From Arthrobotrys musiformis (taxonomy: Eukaryota > Ascomycota > Orbiliomycetes > Orbiliales > Orbiliaceae): a DNA stretch of 64,000 nucleotides. This document shows positions 46,801-57,550 of this stretch, piece by piece; position 1 is the stretch's first letter, and each line of letters opens with the position of its first letter. The notes beneath the pieces are model-generated. The model had not been told where the DNA came from. It ran no database searches and saw nothing but the letters and a program-made list of their open reading frames with translations. A program made the translations under genes and the position numbers. Where the stretch lies: contig JAVHJL010000001.1 of the NCBI GenBank assembly GCA_036971715.1, forward strand, positions 1,054,001-1,118,000. The letters run 5' to 3'.

Positions 46801-48497
46801 ATGGGCCTGCTATCCGGCCTCGTCGACCAGGCTTCGGTCTACCTCGAGGGCCAGAACCTCTGGGTCGTCGTTCCCGCTGCCTTCGGTGCCTTCGTCGTTC
46901 TCTCCGTTGTCATCAATGTCCTCAACCAGCTGCTCTTCAAGAACCCAAATCAACCGCCTGTCGTCTTCCACTGGTTTCCCTTCCTCGGTTCTACTGTTGT
47001 CTACGGCATGGAACCCTACAAGTTCTTCAATAAGTGCCAGGAGCAGGTATTTCTCCCGTATCCCTGATCTTTATAGCGAGTAAATCTAATCAGTATGGAA
47101 TAGTACGGCGACGTGTTCACATTCATCCTCCTTGGGCGCAAGATGACCGTCACCCTCGGCCCCAAGGGCAATGAATTCGTCTTCAACGGCAAACACGCCG
47201 ACCTCTGCGCCGAAGAAGCCTACACCCACCTCACCACCCCGGTCTTCGGCTCCGGTGTCGTCTACGACTGTCCCAACCACATGCTTATGGAGCAGAAGAA
47301 ATTTATGAAATTTGGTCTCACCACCGAAACATTCAAGGCTTACGTTCCGCTCATCAAGGATGAAGTCGTCAATTACTTCCAGACCAGTCCATTCTTCAGC
47401 GGTCAGTCCGGGAAGGTTCCATTGTCCACTGCTATCCCGCAGCTTACCCTCTTCACCGCCTCCCGTTCTCTCCAGGGACGTGAAGTCCGTGAGGCTTTGA
47501 CTACCACCCACGCTGCTCTCTTCCACGATTTGGATATGGGTTTTACCCCCGTAAACTTCATGTTCCCCTGGTTGCCACTCCCCCATAACGCAAAGCGAGA
47601 TAAAGCTCAGAAGGCTATGGCAAAACTCTACCTCGATATCATCAAGCGTCGCAAGTCCGGTGAAGAGTCGAAGAAGGAGATTGATATGATCTGGAACCTC
47701 ATGAACCGTAGTTATAAGTCCGGAGAGACTCTGTCTGACCTCCACGTCGCCCACTGCATGATTGCCCTCCTCATGGCCGGCCAGCATACCTCTATGGCTA
47801 CCACCACCTGGACCCTTCTCCACCTCGCCGCTAAGCCCGAAATCCAGAAGGCATTGTACGACGAACAGATCAAGGTTTTCGGAAAGGACCTCGCCCCGTT
47901 GACCTACGAAAAACTCTCGGAACTGCAAATGGTCAACAACGTCGTCAAGGAAATCCTCAGAGTCCACCCACCACTACACTCCATCATGCGAAAAGTCAAG
48001 TCTCCGCTCCACGTCCCCGATACCAACTTTGTCATCCCCTCGAGTCACTTTGTTATGGCTGCCCCTGGTGTTTCGGCTATGGACGAGAAGTACTTCAAGA
48101 ACGCCAAGGAGTTCGATCCATTCCGCTGGGTGGGCCACGAAGCCGATGAGGACAATGCCGAGAAATTCGACTTTGGATTCGGGTTGGTTAGCAAGGGTAC
48201 TGCATCGCCTTATTTGCCGTTCGGAGCCGGAAGGCACAGGTGTATCGGCGAGCAGTTTGCGAATGTACAGCTGGGGACTATTATTTCTACATTGATCCGG
48301 GAGTTTGAGTTCTCTTTGCCACCTGGGCAGAAGGATGTTCCGTTGGTTGATTATAATGTAAGTTTTTTTTTTTTTTTTTACCTTGATGAATAAGGGTTTG
48401 GATGGTTATGCTAATTGGTTTTGAACAGTCTATGGTTGCTTTGGCTATGGCGCCGGCTATGGTCCACTGGAAGAGACGTGCGGGGTCGAATCACTAA
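46801..48497 (+). CDS. ERG11: Lanosterol/eburicol 14-alpha-demethylase CYP51
   Basis: Exons 46801-47046, 47104-48357 and 48429-48497 give 522 residues. An N-terminal membrane anchor (VVPAAFGAFVVLSVVINVL, about 22-40) holds the enzyme in the ER. The B-C loop contains VVYDCPNHMLMEQKKFMKFGL with the azole-relevant Tyr136 in the wild-type state. The I helix reads AGQHTSMATTTW, the ExxR motif is at Glu365-Arg368, and the haem motif is FGAGRHRCIGEQ with Cys462. The product removes the 14-alpha methyl group of sterol precursors in ergosterol synthesis and is the target of azole fungicides. The open frame ending in a T-run at 48358 is intron read-through; the last exon supplies SMVALAMAPAMVHWKRR. I see only one CYP51 in the window, so whether it is of the A or B type is not resolved. 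Confidence 0.97.
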
Positions 48498-49315
48498 ATC
48501 CCCCCTGGGCGCTTTATAAGGCGTTTTTTTGATGAACATTTACCACAATCCCTTCTGTTAATATTAATTTAGGGTATAATGAAGGGAAAAAGGGGAAAAG
48601 GGTAGGCCGTTTGGGATTTGCGGGGTTTTCCTTTTTTTCCTTTTTGTCTGTGAGATACGTGTGCATGATAGATGTGGGGTGGGTAGAATGATTGCATCGT
48701 AACTTTTTTTTATTGGCGATGTAATATTTTCTTGTATAGATACTTATATCCCCTGTTCTTTGAGGGGGGGGCGGATAATAGCTAATAATTTATGTGGTTT
48801 ATGAAGTATATGATGTTCCTGTTGTAGATTGTGGGTGGTAGAGGCTGTCTGAGCTGGTAGTAAACGGGAGGCATACCGATTGTGTAAAATCGTATGTGTG
48901 TGTACTACATCATCCTCGCGTGCCACGACAAGGTACTTGATGGATTATAATTGCGCGATGTATTCGAGAGGTCAAGGGTTTGGGGTGTTATTGGTTGTAG
49001 GATCTTTGATGTCGAGGATGCGGGTAACGAACTCTGTGCATGGGTCCAGCTAGCTGCTGGATTCGAGGCTCCCTTGAGCTCTTGAATACTACGTCATGAA
49101 AAGGCGCCACTTCACGAAAGGCACGAACGAGGCAAAAAAGGTTTTTGTTACCATCGTGCAGTATAGAATCCGAGTTTGACCGATCTGGGCTATATATAGC
49201 CCTCCCCATAAACTATAAATTACAACAAACCCAACGTATGTTAACGTTATCTTATAAAGCTATATCTATACTTTCGAGACAAACTTTCGAGTCAACTTCA
49301 AACATACGACGGGCA
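48498..49315. other. Intergenic region and F-box gene promoter
   Basis: 3' end of CYP51, then a TATATATAG box at 49191-49199. Two in-frame ATGs follow, at 49238 and 49316. No other gene is seen. Confidence 0.5.
49191..49199 (+). promoter_or_regulatory. TATA box of plus-strand F-box-like gene
   Basis: TATATATAG lies 39 bases before the ATG at 49238 and 117 bases before the ATG at 49316. Transcription would start near 49225-49235. This favours the second ATG as the translation start. Confidence 0.5.
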
Positions 49316-50491
49316 ATGGCATCGCTTACCACGCTTCCGCCGGAGATACTGTCGCTTATATGCGATGGATTGACGTTACGGCAGATACTAAAAATACGGC
49401 TGATATCGAGATCGCATGATGAGAAATTCAGGGATTCGATGCGGAGGGAGGTGTTTGAGCGTCTACGGGTCGAGTTTACATCTTCCAACGTCAAGCGGTT
49501 GGCGGAATTGGGGGAAGAGGTTGGGGGGTATGTTAGGCATATCACCTTCGTGGGGGAGGGGAAAGTGAAGACGAGGGCTGTGGTGAAGTTACTGGGTGGG
49601 CTTTCGGGGTTGAAGGAGGTTGATTTGGGGGGGTTGGGTGCGGGGGTTAATGTCGTTATTAAGGCTTTACATGTTTCTGAGACGTTGGAGTCGGTGGTGT
49701 ATAACTCCTCGGCGGGGATTATGGATCTTACGTTTCCTTCGACGTTAGGGAATTTGAAGAAGTTGGAGATGGGGTTGAAGATACCGTATACTCACGCCTC
49801 ACGACCGTTTGAGAAGAAACTGTGGGGGTGGATAGCGTCGCTGCCGCTGACGGAATTGAAGCTTGTTAATACGGCTGAGATATCCTGCGATCCTGATCAA
49901 ACTACCTGGCCGGTCCGACGTCACGGCGGGTATCTTCCAAAACACTTTTCACCGCTTTCGCACCTCAAAAAGATTATTTTGGGCGGGATATACTTGACGT
50001 TGAGGGATATGAAATTACTCATACCATCTCCCGGGGATATGGAAAAAGTCGAGTTTGGGGGATGTCAGATGGTGGATCCGAGGGTTGAGTGGGTGGGGGT
50101 TATCGAGTACCTCGATGGTATAGATGTGAAATTGGGGCTGGCGGGGTATTTTAGGGGCATCGCGGGGTATGAATTACCTGATCTTGTTACCCACCCTGAC
50201 GGTGACTGTGAGGTTACCCTACAGAGTCCCGACGGGGAGTACAAATTTTTTAAAAATGTACGATTGGCGGTGAAGAATAGTGGGGACACTGGGTTTTGGG
50301 AGTCTCTGACGGATGGGAAGTATGATTCGCCGAGGGTGGTGAGGTGGAAGAGGTTGAGGATGTTGGGGGATAGGTATGATCTTGAGATGAAGAAGTTGGG
50401 AGGCTTTGCGGTGTATGATTATGAAGCTGCGGGGAGGTTGGAGAGGAAGTTCTTGAGGGATGTGGAGATGCTTGAGGATGGGGGTTTCTAA
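49316..50491 (+). CDS. F-box-like/leucine-rich-type protein, paralogue A
   Basis: Single exon, 391 residues from the ATG at 49316. An earlier ATG at 49238 would add 26 residues. I prefer 49316 because the protein then begins MASLTTLPPEILSLICDGL, matching the start of the paralogue at 51892 (MATLLLLPPEI...). This is an F-box-type helix pattern (LPPEIL...L, then ILKIRLISRS). The rest has spaced Leu-rich strands (LKEVDLGGLG, LKKLEMGLKI, LKKIILGGIYLTLRDM), like degenerate leucine-rich repeats, and a conserved C-terminal module with YELPDL, CEVTL, FWESLTDGK and RWKRLR. F-box proteins recruit substrates to SCF ubiquitin ligases; the substrate is unknown. It is convergent with its paralogue, with only 54 bases between stop codons. 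Confidence 0.8.
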   Translation: MASLTTLPPEILSLICDGLTLRQILKIRLISRSHDEKFRDSMRREVFERLRVEFTSSNVKRLAELGEEVGGYVRHITFVGEGKVKTRAVVKLLGGLSGLKEVDLGGLGAGVNVVIKALHVSETLESVVYNSSAGIMDLTFPSTLGNLKKLEMGLKIPYTHASRPFEKKLWGWIASLPLTELKLVNTAEISCDPDQTTWPVRRHGGYLPKHFSPLSHLKKIILGGIYLTLRDMKLLIPSPGDMEKVEFGGCQMVDPRVEWVGVIEYLDGIDVKLGLAGYFRGIAGYELPDLVTHPDGDCEVTLQSPDGEYKFFKNVRLAVKNSGDTGFWESLTDGKYDSPRVVRWKRLRMLGDRYDLEMKKLGGFAVYDYEAAGRLERKFLRDVEMLEDGGF

Positions 50492-50545
50492 ATTTTATAC
50501 ATATAATTTACGGCAGAGGGGGTGACGGTTGGAGAGAGTTATATT

Positions 50546-51892
50546 TCAATATCGTACATCTTCACACTCGGAATCGACTTCTCCGTTAATAGCTCTGATC
50601 CTCCCGCGTAATCCGGGATCACCGTATCCGTACTCTGCGCGCGAGTCCTCTCTAGCTTTTATGATCCTCTTATACCTCGTCGCCCTCTTAGAAACCCACC
50701 TCCCATTCGTCAACGAATCCCAGAATTCCTCTGCGGTTAGCGGGGATCGGTTTAGTTCCTCATACAGGTTTTTACGAACGACGTAGTAATTCCACTCCCC
50801 CGAACGGAGTTTTACTTCACATTTTGTGGATGGTGAAGACCACGGCGATGAGGAGTCGAGTTTTAGATCCGGGAGGTCGTAGGATGATATTCCGTCGTGA
50901 TAACCGCTGAGGGTTAGATGTAGCGATTTGATAGATGGGAAGGGGTGGTCTTTTAGTGTTTTTAGCACCGTGAACCAGTTTTCCGGCTGCGGTTGTTTTA
51001 TTTTACATTTTACCAAGTGTAGATTCTGGAGAGATTGCGAGGATGGGAGGAGGAGGGTTAGGATGTCGGCGACGGTGAGGAGGAAGTCTGACAGATGTAT
51101 GCGTTTCAGATGGCGTAGGTTGAATGTTGTGGGGAGAAATCCCGGGGATCCGGGCGCCATACTCGCCGGGGAACTGGAGTTTCGAATCGTAAGGTCCTCG
51201 AGGTTGGATCCTACGGTTGATATCCAGCACCAGAGGTTCTTCATATCCGTTCCCGCGGTATGTAGTTCCAGTGTCTTCAATTTCTCAAACCCGCTGTTAT
51301 TGTACCCGTCTATCTCCGACTGTGATAGGTATAAATCCGACAGATACATCTTTGCGGGGGGACTGCGAAGGTGTTCTATCGCTGAGATACCGCATTTCGA
51401 TATCGAGGCTATCAGTTCCTTCCAATGCGCTACTCCGCACGTGCTATCGAACTCCACGAATCGGAGGTTAGGCAAGTGGCGGAGGATATTTACGAATTCC
51501 TCGTTTATATTTATCGATATCGACGGAGGGGCGTTTACTCCCTCCCCGTCGTGGAAATTGTAGGCGGGTATATGTTCTTCATAACCTGTTAACCATGGGT
51601 TCGATGATATAGGTCGTTTTGGGTTGAGTTTTGAAAAGGAACGGGAGGAGAAGGTGATATGTTGGATCCATGGTCCCGCGCCGTTTTCTACGCAGACGAT
51701 GGCGGAGAGGTGGGAGATGGTGGAGGGGTGGGTGTTTATGCGGAGTTGGGTGAAGATGGTGGATCTGAGGGGGCCCAGGAAGCGGGCGTTGTAGGATCTA
51801 CTGAGGAGGCGGAGGGCGCAGGAGGCGTGGGGGGTTAGGAGGGCGAGGATTTGGTCTGTGATCTCCGGGGGCAGGAGGAGGAGGGTTGCCAT
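50546..51892 (-). CDS. F-box-like/leucine-rich-type protein, paralogue B
   Basis: Single exon, 448 residues. The F-box-type N-terminus is MATLLLLPPEITDQILALL...CALRLLSRSYNARF. Leu-rich strands follow (LRFVEFD, FEKLKTLELHTAG, LEDLTIRNSS, LRHLKRIHLSDFLLTVADI, LQNLHLVKC). The C-terminal module (SYDLPDL, CEVKL, FWDSLTNGRW, RYKRIIKAREDSRAEYG) parallels paralogue A (YELPDL, CEVTL, FWESLTDGK, RWKRLRMLGDRYDLE). Similarity is clear at both ends but low overall, so the duplication is old or evolution was fast. Extra length lies in a middle insertion (about residues 85-115) and an acidic C-terminal tail (SECEDVRY). A substrate adaptor for SCF is inferred from the F-box pattern only. Confidence 0.8.
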   Translation of the reverse strand: MATLLLLPPEITDQILALLTPHASCALRLLSRSYNARFLGPLRSTIFTQLRINTHPSTISHLSAIVCVENGAGPWIQHITFSSRSFSKLNPKRPISSNPWLTGYEEHIPAYNFHDGEGVNAPPSISININEEFVNILRHLPNLRFVEFDSTCGVAHWKELIASISKCGISAIEHLRSPPAKMYLSDLYLSQSEIDGYNNSGFEKLKTLELHTAGTDMKNLWCWISTVGSNLEDLTIRNSSSPASMAPGSPGFLPTTFNLRHLKRIHLSDFLLTVADILTLLLPSSQSLQNLHLVKCKIKQPQPENWFTVLKTLKDHPFPSIKSLHLTLSGYHDGISSYDLPDLKLDSSSPWSSPSTKCEVKLRSGEWNYYVVRKNLYEELNRSPLTAEEFWDSLTNGRWVSKRATRYKRIIKAREDSRAEYGYGDPGLRGRIRAINGEVDSECEDVRY

Positions 51893-54800
51893 GTTATATT
51901 TATATATCTTTATTTATATTTAGTGGAGATATATATCTGGATGTTATGATCATGATCGTGAAGCTGGGATGAGACGATGATCGGGGTTACGTAAAGTGGA
52001 GTCCGGGTGGAGACGCCCTTTTGGGTATCTTATAAGTATCGTGCTTCCTCAGGCTGTGAAGTCTGGGGTTTGATCATGATCATATTCTAGAGATAGGATG
52101 TATAAATGCGTCTGTGTAACAGTCTAGAAAGAGGGGGTCTCGAGGCCAGGGTACGGCTCAGGCTGGATATAATTAAGCAATTGCGCAAGCTTATGCAAGC
52201 GCAAGGACGTTTGTCCACAAATACAACCACTCTCACAGCGAACGTGGATATTCACACCAGTCCATAATTATCAACTCGACCTGTAGCAAAAAGGAGGACT
52301 TGAGATATAGTCCAGAGACTTCGAAGTGCATCTGCTCGAGGTAATTATAATACCCAAATAGATACACATAATTTATAAACACCGGGGCTAACATTTCGGG
52401 TTCATACAATTAATCACGGTGCCTACTCGCGGTATCATGTGACCGAACGTGAGACCATGCCGAAGGTATTCAAGGTGGGCCCTGTATCGTCTACAGACAC
52501 CCGCTCAGGGTCTTATCACACTGATTCAAAGAAGTTAAAAGGGTGTGGACCCTGTGATAGTTGTCAGACGTTGAATTCTGCGGGACGAACGGTTTAGACT
52601 AGCTGATCCTGCGAACGATAACAGGATCATAACCAGGAACTTAAAAAACGACGAGAGCCATGGCAGATGCATGGCACACGGTGTGTATACATGTAAGTCA
52701 AAAGGTCTTGTGATCCCCTCAGCGCATGCACAATATCATGAAATGGGGAAACCCGAAAAATACCTGCTTAGTGTCATGAGAGCTCCCATTATACCATTTA
52801 CCTTTAAATAATTTCTTTGAAGATATGCAATGGAGTGAAAGCGAGTCAGCTTGCATTGCATCTTACATATGCGAAGGTCCGCCTCGAAGGGGTGAATCCC
52901 CAGTGGAGTGTTATCTTGTGGCGGGCGGCGAGATAGGGCTTGGGCCTGGGCCTGGCTAAACCACCGGAATTTGGTAACGGAAATGGACGGCTTATCGAGG
53001 GCTGTTTTGATAGTATATATTCAGTCTGATAATGGTTTTTATAACATACTGAAAAGGGGATTCGATTGGAGTTAGCGGTATCTCCATATTAACAGCCTAT
53101 CGAGATAACTGGCTGTTGGGTGTATATAAATATAGAAAGAGGTTGGTTTTGGCGTGTATACGCTAGCTATAGCCTAGATATAGATCGATCGATGGCGGAT
53201 GTCAACGTTTCTTGATAAGGGAAAAACACCATGGACTCGAGGGGACCAAGGGGATTTGGATAGGGATCCTGGATTGGGTTAAATACATATACACAGTCGA
53301 GCTCCCCTTCCAAAGTCACATCGTTTATCATCGGTCTGGTTGGATATCATATCAATCAATCAATCAATATCGCGATAAGGCTACACCTCGCACGACATCT
53401 TGACGCACGGATAGATAACATCCGTGGTACGAAAACGGCCGCCCCTTTTCTTCGACGTCGAGCTCTTCCTACGGGCTTATGTACAACATGAGGTTTATAG
53501 CATCTTATTAGATAAAAGCATCAAAATAGCTTTTGTTTTTGTATTTATAATTATGGTATATGATCATATGAAAAGAGGATTTCGCCATCCGCAAGGTTTA
53601 AGTTGTAAAGCGAGCGCTCCTCAATGGCGACATCTTAGTGAGGGTTTACGACAAACCCCGATTAAATTCGCGATCCGATGGAAAACAGCGGCCTGCAGAT
53701 GTTTTATTTTAGTAAAGTCAGGAAAGGGGAGGAAGTTCATGCGAAAACGTTCCGGAGGAGCTAGAGCCAGAGAGGTGCTACCCTGAGCTTGTGGATCGCA
53801 GGTTTGGTTCCGGTCGGCACGATAATTGTTATACAGAACTGCTGCAGTGCTAGTTTACCTTTTTTGTATGAGAGTTCACATGCTTTTACAGAGTATGGGG
53901 AAGTACGTATGTGTAAGTATGTATGTATCCCTGGAAGGACAGAGATCTCGAGGAAGAGGTTACAATCGCGTTCGACTCATGCGCTTCAGGAATGCACATA
54001 ATGCAGGAGTCGAAAAAAAATCAAAAAAATCAAAAAAAATCTTCAACCCTTTCAAGCATCTTCTTCATGCTTCATCAGCAGAGGAAGAAAAAGTCCGGGG
54101 AAGACGGCTTCCAGCGAGCCAATGAGTGTCCAACACAACTCATCTCGGAGTTCGAAGGACAAGGGGGTCAGGTCCACCCGGCCGAGGCGAGGGATTGCAT
54201 ATAGATAGTACAATGTACTGTTCGGATTGGGGAATTTGGCTCAAACTGGGAGATGGTACGGTTTTGGGAGGCTAACCAGCTTGGACTAAGCTATGCAGGT
54301 TGCTTGTGTGTTCACATGGCTGATGTTCATGTATGTTGTATGTACAATGTAGGTGCAGTTAACCTGCTGCTTTTAGCCCTTTTCTTCGAAGGGCTGGCTC
54401 TTGGGGGCGAACATGTCTTTCCGTGGGGGCGGCAGATAGTGAGCGATGAATATATGCCGTTCCTCTTGGCTTCGTCGAGAATCGATCACAATGTTAAGGA
54501 AGAAGTTTCATGTGTCGTGTTAGAGTAACACTAAATGCAATTGACAAGTATATAACCGGCGTTACCTAAGAATTAATTATAAAGAGCCCATGTTTGAACG
54601 CCGTTTGTGTAATAACATTCGCTGGCTAAAAGGGTAGAACGTCTGGAAGCTTGCTTTGAGCGATGCCAACCAACTAGCTAGCGGCGGGTTTCAAAAGGCT
54701 ACCACGTGAACAAATCCAAAAGGTTCCGGGAAATAGGAAACGTCAATCGGAGCGAGAGGAGAGGAAGAAGGGAATAGGGAGTTCAGGGATAAGCTTGTGG

Positions 54801-57068
54801 ATGAATTAAGTAATATCTATCTTCGTAGTCTGTAGGATGATGCAGATGGCCGTATGGGGCCTATGGGGCATTTACAAGTCGCTCCGTCATGTCTATTGAG
54901 GACGTATACCTGGATATGGATCGATCATATGGATCATATGGTCGGTGTATACATGTATACTGTTCACATTCCTGGAGATGTCATCGATACATGTGCGATA
55001 TGGATTGGCCCCAGCGATCAATACTCCCATATGCACTTCCTTCTTTCCTTCCTTGTTGACCTACAGATGCTCGCATTGTATTATCAAGCATGGAATATTA
55101 TCAGGGTGAAGGAAAGGGTCGCATTCGATGTATCCGACCCCGGAAGTCCAATCTGGAACCGACTTGAGCTTGGCTGGGATATCAAAAAATAACAAAACCA
55201 AAAAAAAACTGGGAATATCCGGCCGGATCATGAGATCACACAGTCTCTCTTCCTCGCCTCCCGGACCCCCTTGCAATTGATGCTAAGGTTATAATTGACT
55301 ATCGGACAGTCTCCATAGTGTGTTGTCGGTGAACGGGTCTGGGCCTTGAGGGAAGAACCATACCCCGGTCCGGTCTGGTCTGCAACTGGCACCTCGTATT
55401 GATTTGTATTTCTGAGGCGAGGAGGATAGTATGGTTGTAGAAAAAGTACTGTATTGGATGCGCATATGTATGTTTGTGATGCAGCGGCATGCAGAGCGTC
55501 TTCTGCTGTGCTATGCTCTGTATTCGATTCTGCTTTCGACGGAATGCCTTCCTCGAGGATACCTTACACTGCGTCTTTGCACTTGAGTAGCTAGTAGAGA
55601 GTATGAAACAAAACTGCTGGTACTTGTTGGAAGGGTGGTCACACCGCATGTTTGGGAGTATTTGTTTCTGTTGGATGATGTTCGATGTTCCTTTGAGGCA
55701 GCCAGGCAGGATATCATATTTCTGAGAAGTATGCTTATAGACGTGGACTCACATCTCTACACACTAGTACTTTATTGTAGTACTTACATATGGGAATTGC
55801 AATATTGGATCGGTCATTCTTCATTCCTATCGATATCCCTTTGGGATATATATGGACGTTACGTACGTAAGAGTCACTCGCAGCTATCACCAGGGACGGG
55901 GATATGTTTGTTTGTATGTGAGTGCAGTCCACGGCCACAGGTCAGATTACTATCAATCAAATTGAATCGAATCAATCAGGCCATCAACCATCAGATTCGA
56001 TTCAAAACGGCTAGAGCCGCCAAGGGGCATGCTCGCAGCCGCATATCCCTTCCCTTCTTCTGTGCTGTGCTGTGCTCTGGTATCATTTGCTGATACGCAC
56101 CCGAGTTCGCGCCATAACCTGTCTGTCTTTATCTCTCTCTCTCTTTTCTCAGTGAAGTACTGCTGTCCGGTGGCTGTAAGATGGAGTGGTAGTGGTAGCG
56201 GTGGATGTGCCAGGTGACTCCATTCTCGCTACATCACACATCATTTTCCAGTTCCCCAGACCCCGGGTAAGTGGTACCTGAGAGCTGACTTACATACTAT
56301 TATACTATACTACCCTGCTCCCTTGCTAGCTTCTGTACGAAGGACGAAGGACGAAGAACAAAGGGTACTCGAGACCGGGGGGCTGCTGGATTGAGTTCCT
56401 ACTTCCTCTCCTTGTCTTTATTCCTACTTCCTCTTCCTCTTCCTTTTTTATCTTCCTCAAGCTCTGATATTCTTCTTCTTCTCCTTTCTTCTCTTTCTTC
56501 TTCTTTTCTTCTTACTCTCCTTCCTTCCTTTTACCTCCCTTCAGACGGCCGCGCTGTACATAGTATACTAACAGTATACATACATACGTTCAGACAATTA
56601 TACCATACATACATACGTTCATACGTACTAATCAGGATCTGTGTCTGTTTAAATTGGTTTTGTTGGTTGAAACCAATTTTATGAGAAAACCCTCGCCGTT
56701 GCGACCTTTTTGTTTTCTTTCCTGGGAAGCTAAGCTTGATATATCGATCGAGTCATAGCTAATCCTACAGCCAATCCTAAAAAGGGACCCCAAAACAAAC
56801 GTTCCGAAGCCGCTCGACTTGAATGAGTAATAACTGTACAAAATCCATCATACGACAGTCTTCCAATCCAATATTCTCTTTCTCCATTCTCATTATCCTT
56901 CTTCGTCTTTTTGGTCATTTTTCTTAGACGGTTTCAAATTCCAAAGCTTCGAATTCGAAGAAAGACACACAGGCCTGCGGAGGCTCTTTTTTTGGTTTCT
57001 CTGTATTATCAGATCGATCCATATCGCACAGACATACATACTCACAGACTCATCCTTTCGGCTTTCTC

Positions 57069-57109
57069 CTAACCTTACCTTACCTTGCCTTTGCCTTACC
57101 TTGCCTTGC
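57069..57109 (+). repeat. CCTTR pentamer-like array
   Basis: Imperfect repeats of CCTTA and CCTTG (AACCTTACCTTACCTTGCCT and onward), eight units over about 40 bases. Confidence 0.65.
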
Positions 57110-57430
57110 GTACACAAACGAAGTATACGTACCCAAACCTTGCAAACTTGCCTGGACTGCCTGGCCTCGGAGATTTATTCGCTTCCAGAAAGACCCATAA
57201 CCGTATTCCATTCAAGCTTATACCTCGCTCGCTCGCTTCGTGTCGAGGGCCTGAATCCTGCTACCCTTTTGGATTTGAAGAGAAAAAAGTAAGTCAGTGA
57301 GTTCTCCTTGCAATTGTAGTTTGTAGTAGATATATCCATATTCCCCAGCCAAAGGAGGAGGAGGAAGAGGAGGAGAATGAAAGACATTATCCCCCCCTTC
57401 CAATATATACATCTTGTCCAATCTTTATCC

Positions 57431-57550
57431 GTTACGTATTGTACCGTATCGTATCATATCGTATCGCATCACGCCGTATCGTATTCTCTTTCCCCTCCCC
57501 TCAGCACATAATACCTTATCATATTATATCATATCATATCGCATCACATC
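57431..57550 (+). repeat. Imperfect ATCGT/TCATA pentamer arrays
   Basis: Two segments. 57431-57485 consists of CGTAT/CATAT pentamers and 57511-57550 of TCATA/TTATA pentamers, separated by a C/T-rich 25-base stretch. The period and consensus match the array at 45903. Confidence 0.7.

Noticed and set aside
47086..47967. 293-codon minus-strand frame over CYP51
   Set aside because: It is antisense to a strongly conserved coding exon and has no independent support; codon bias of CYP51 explains it.
53424..53786. 120-codon frame in the ATG1 upstream spacer
   Set aside because: Mixed composition, no domain, and no repeat of the pattern in neighbouring frames.
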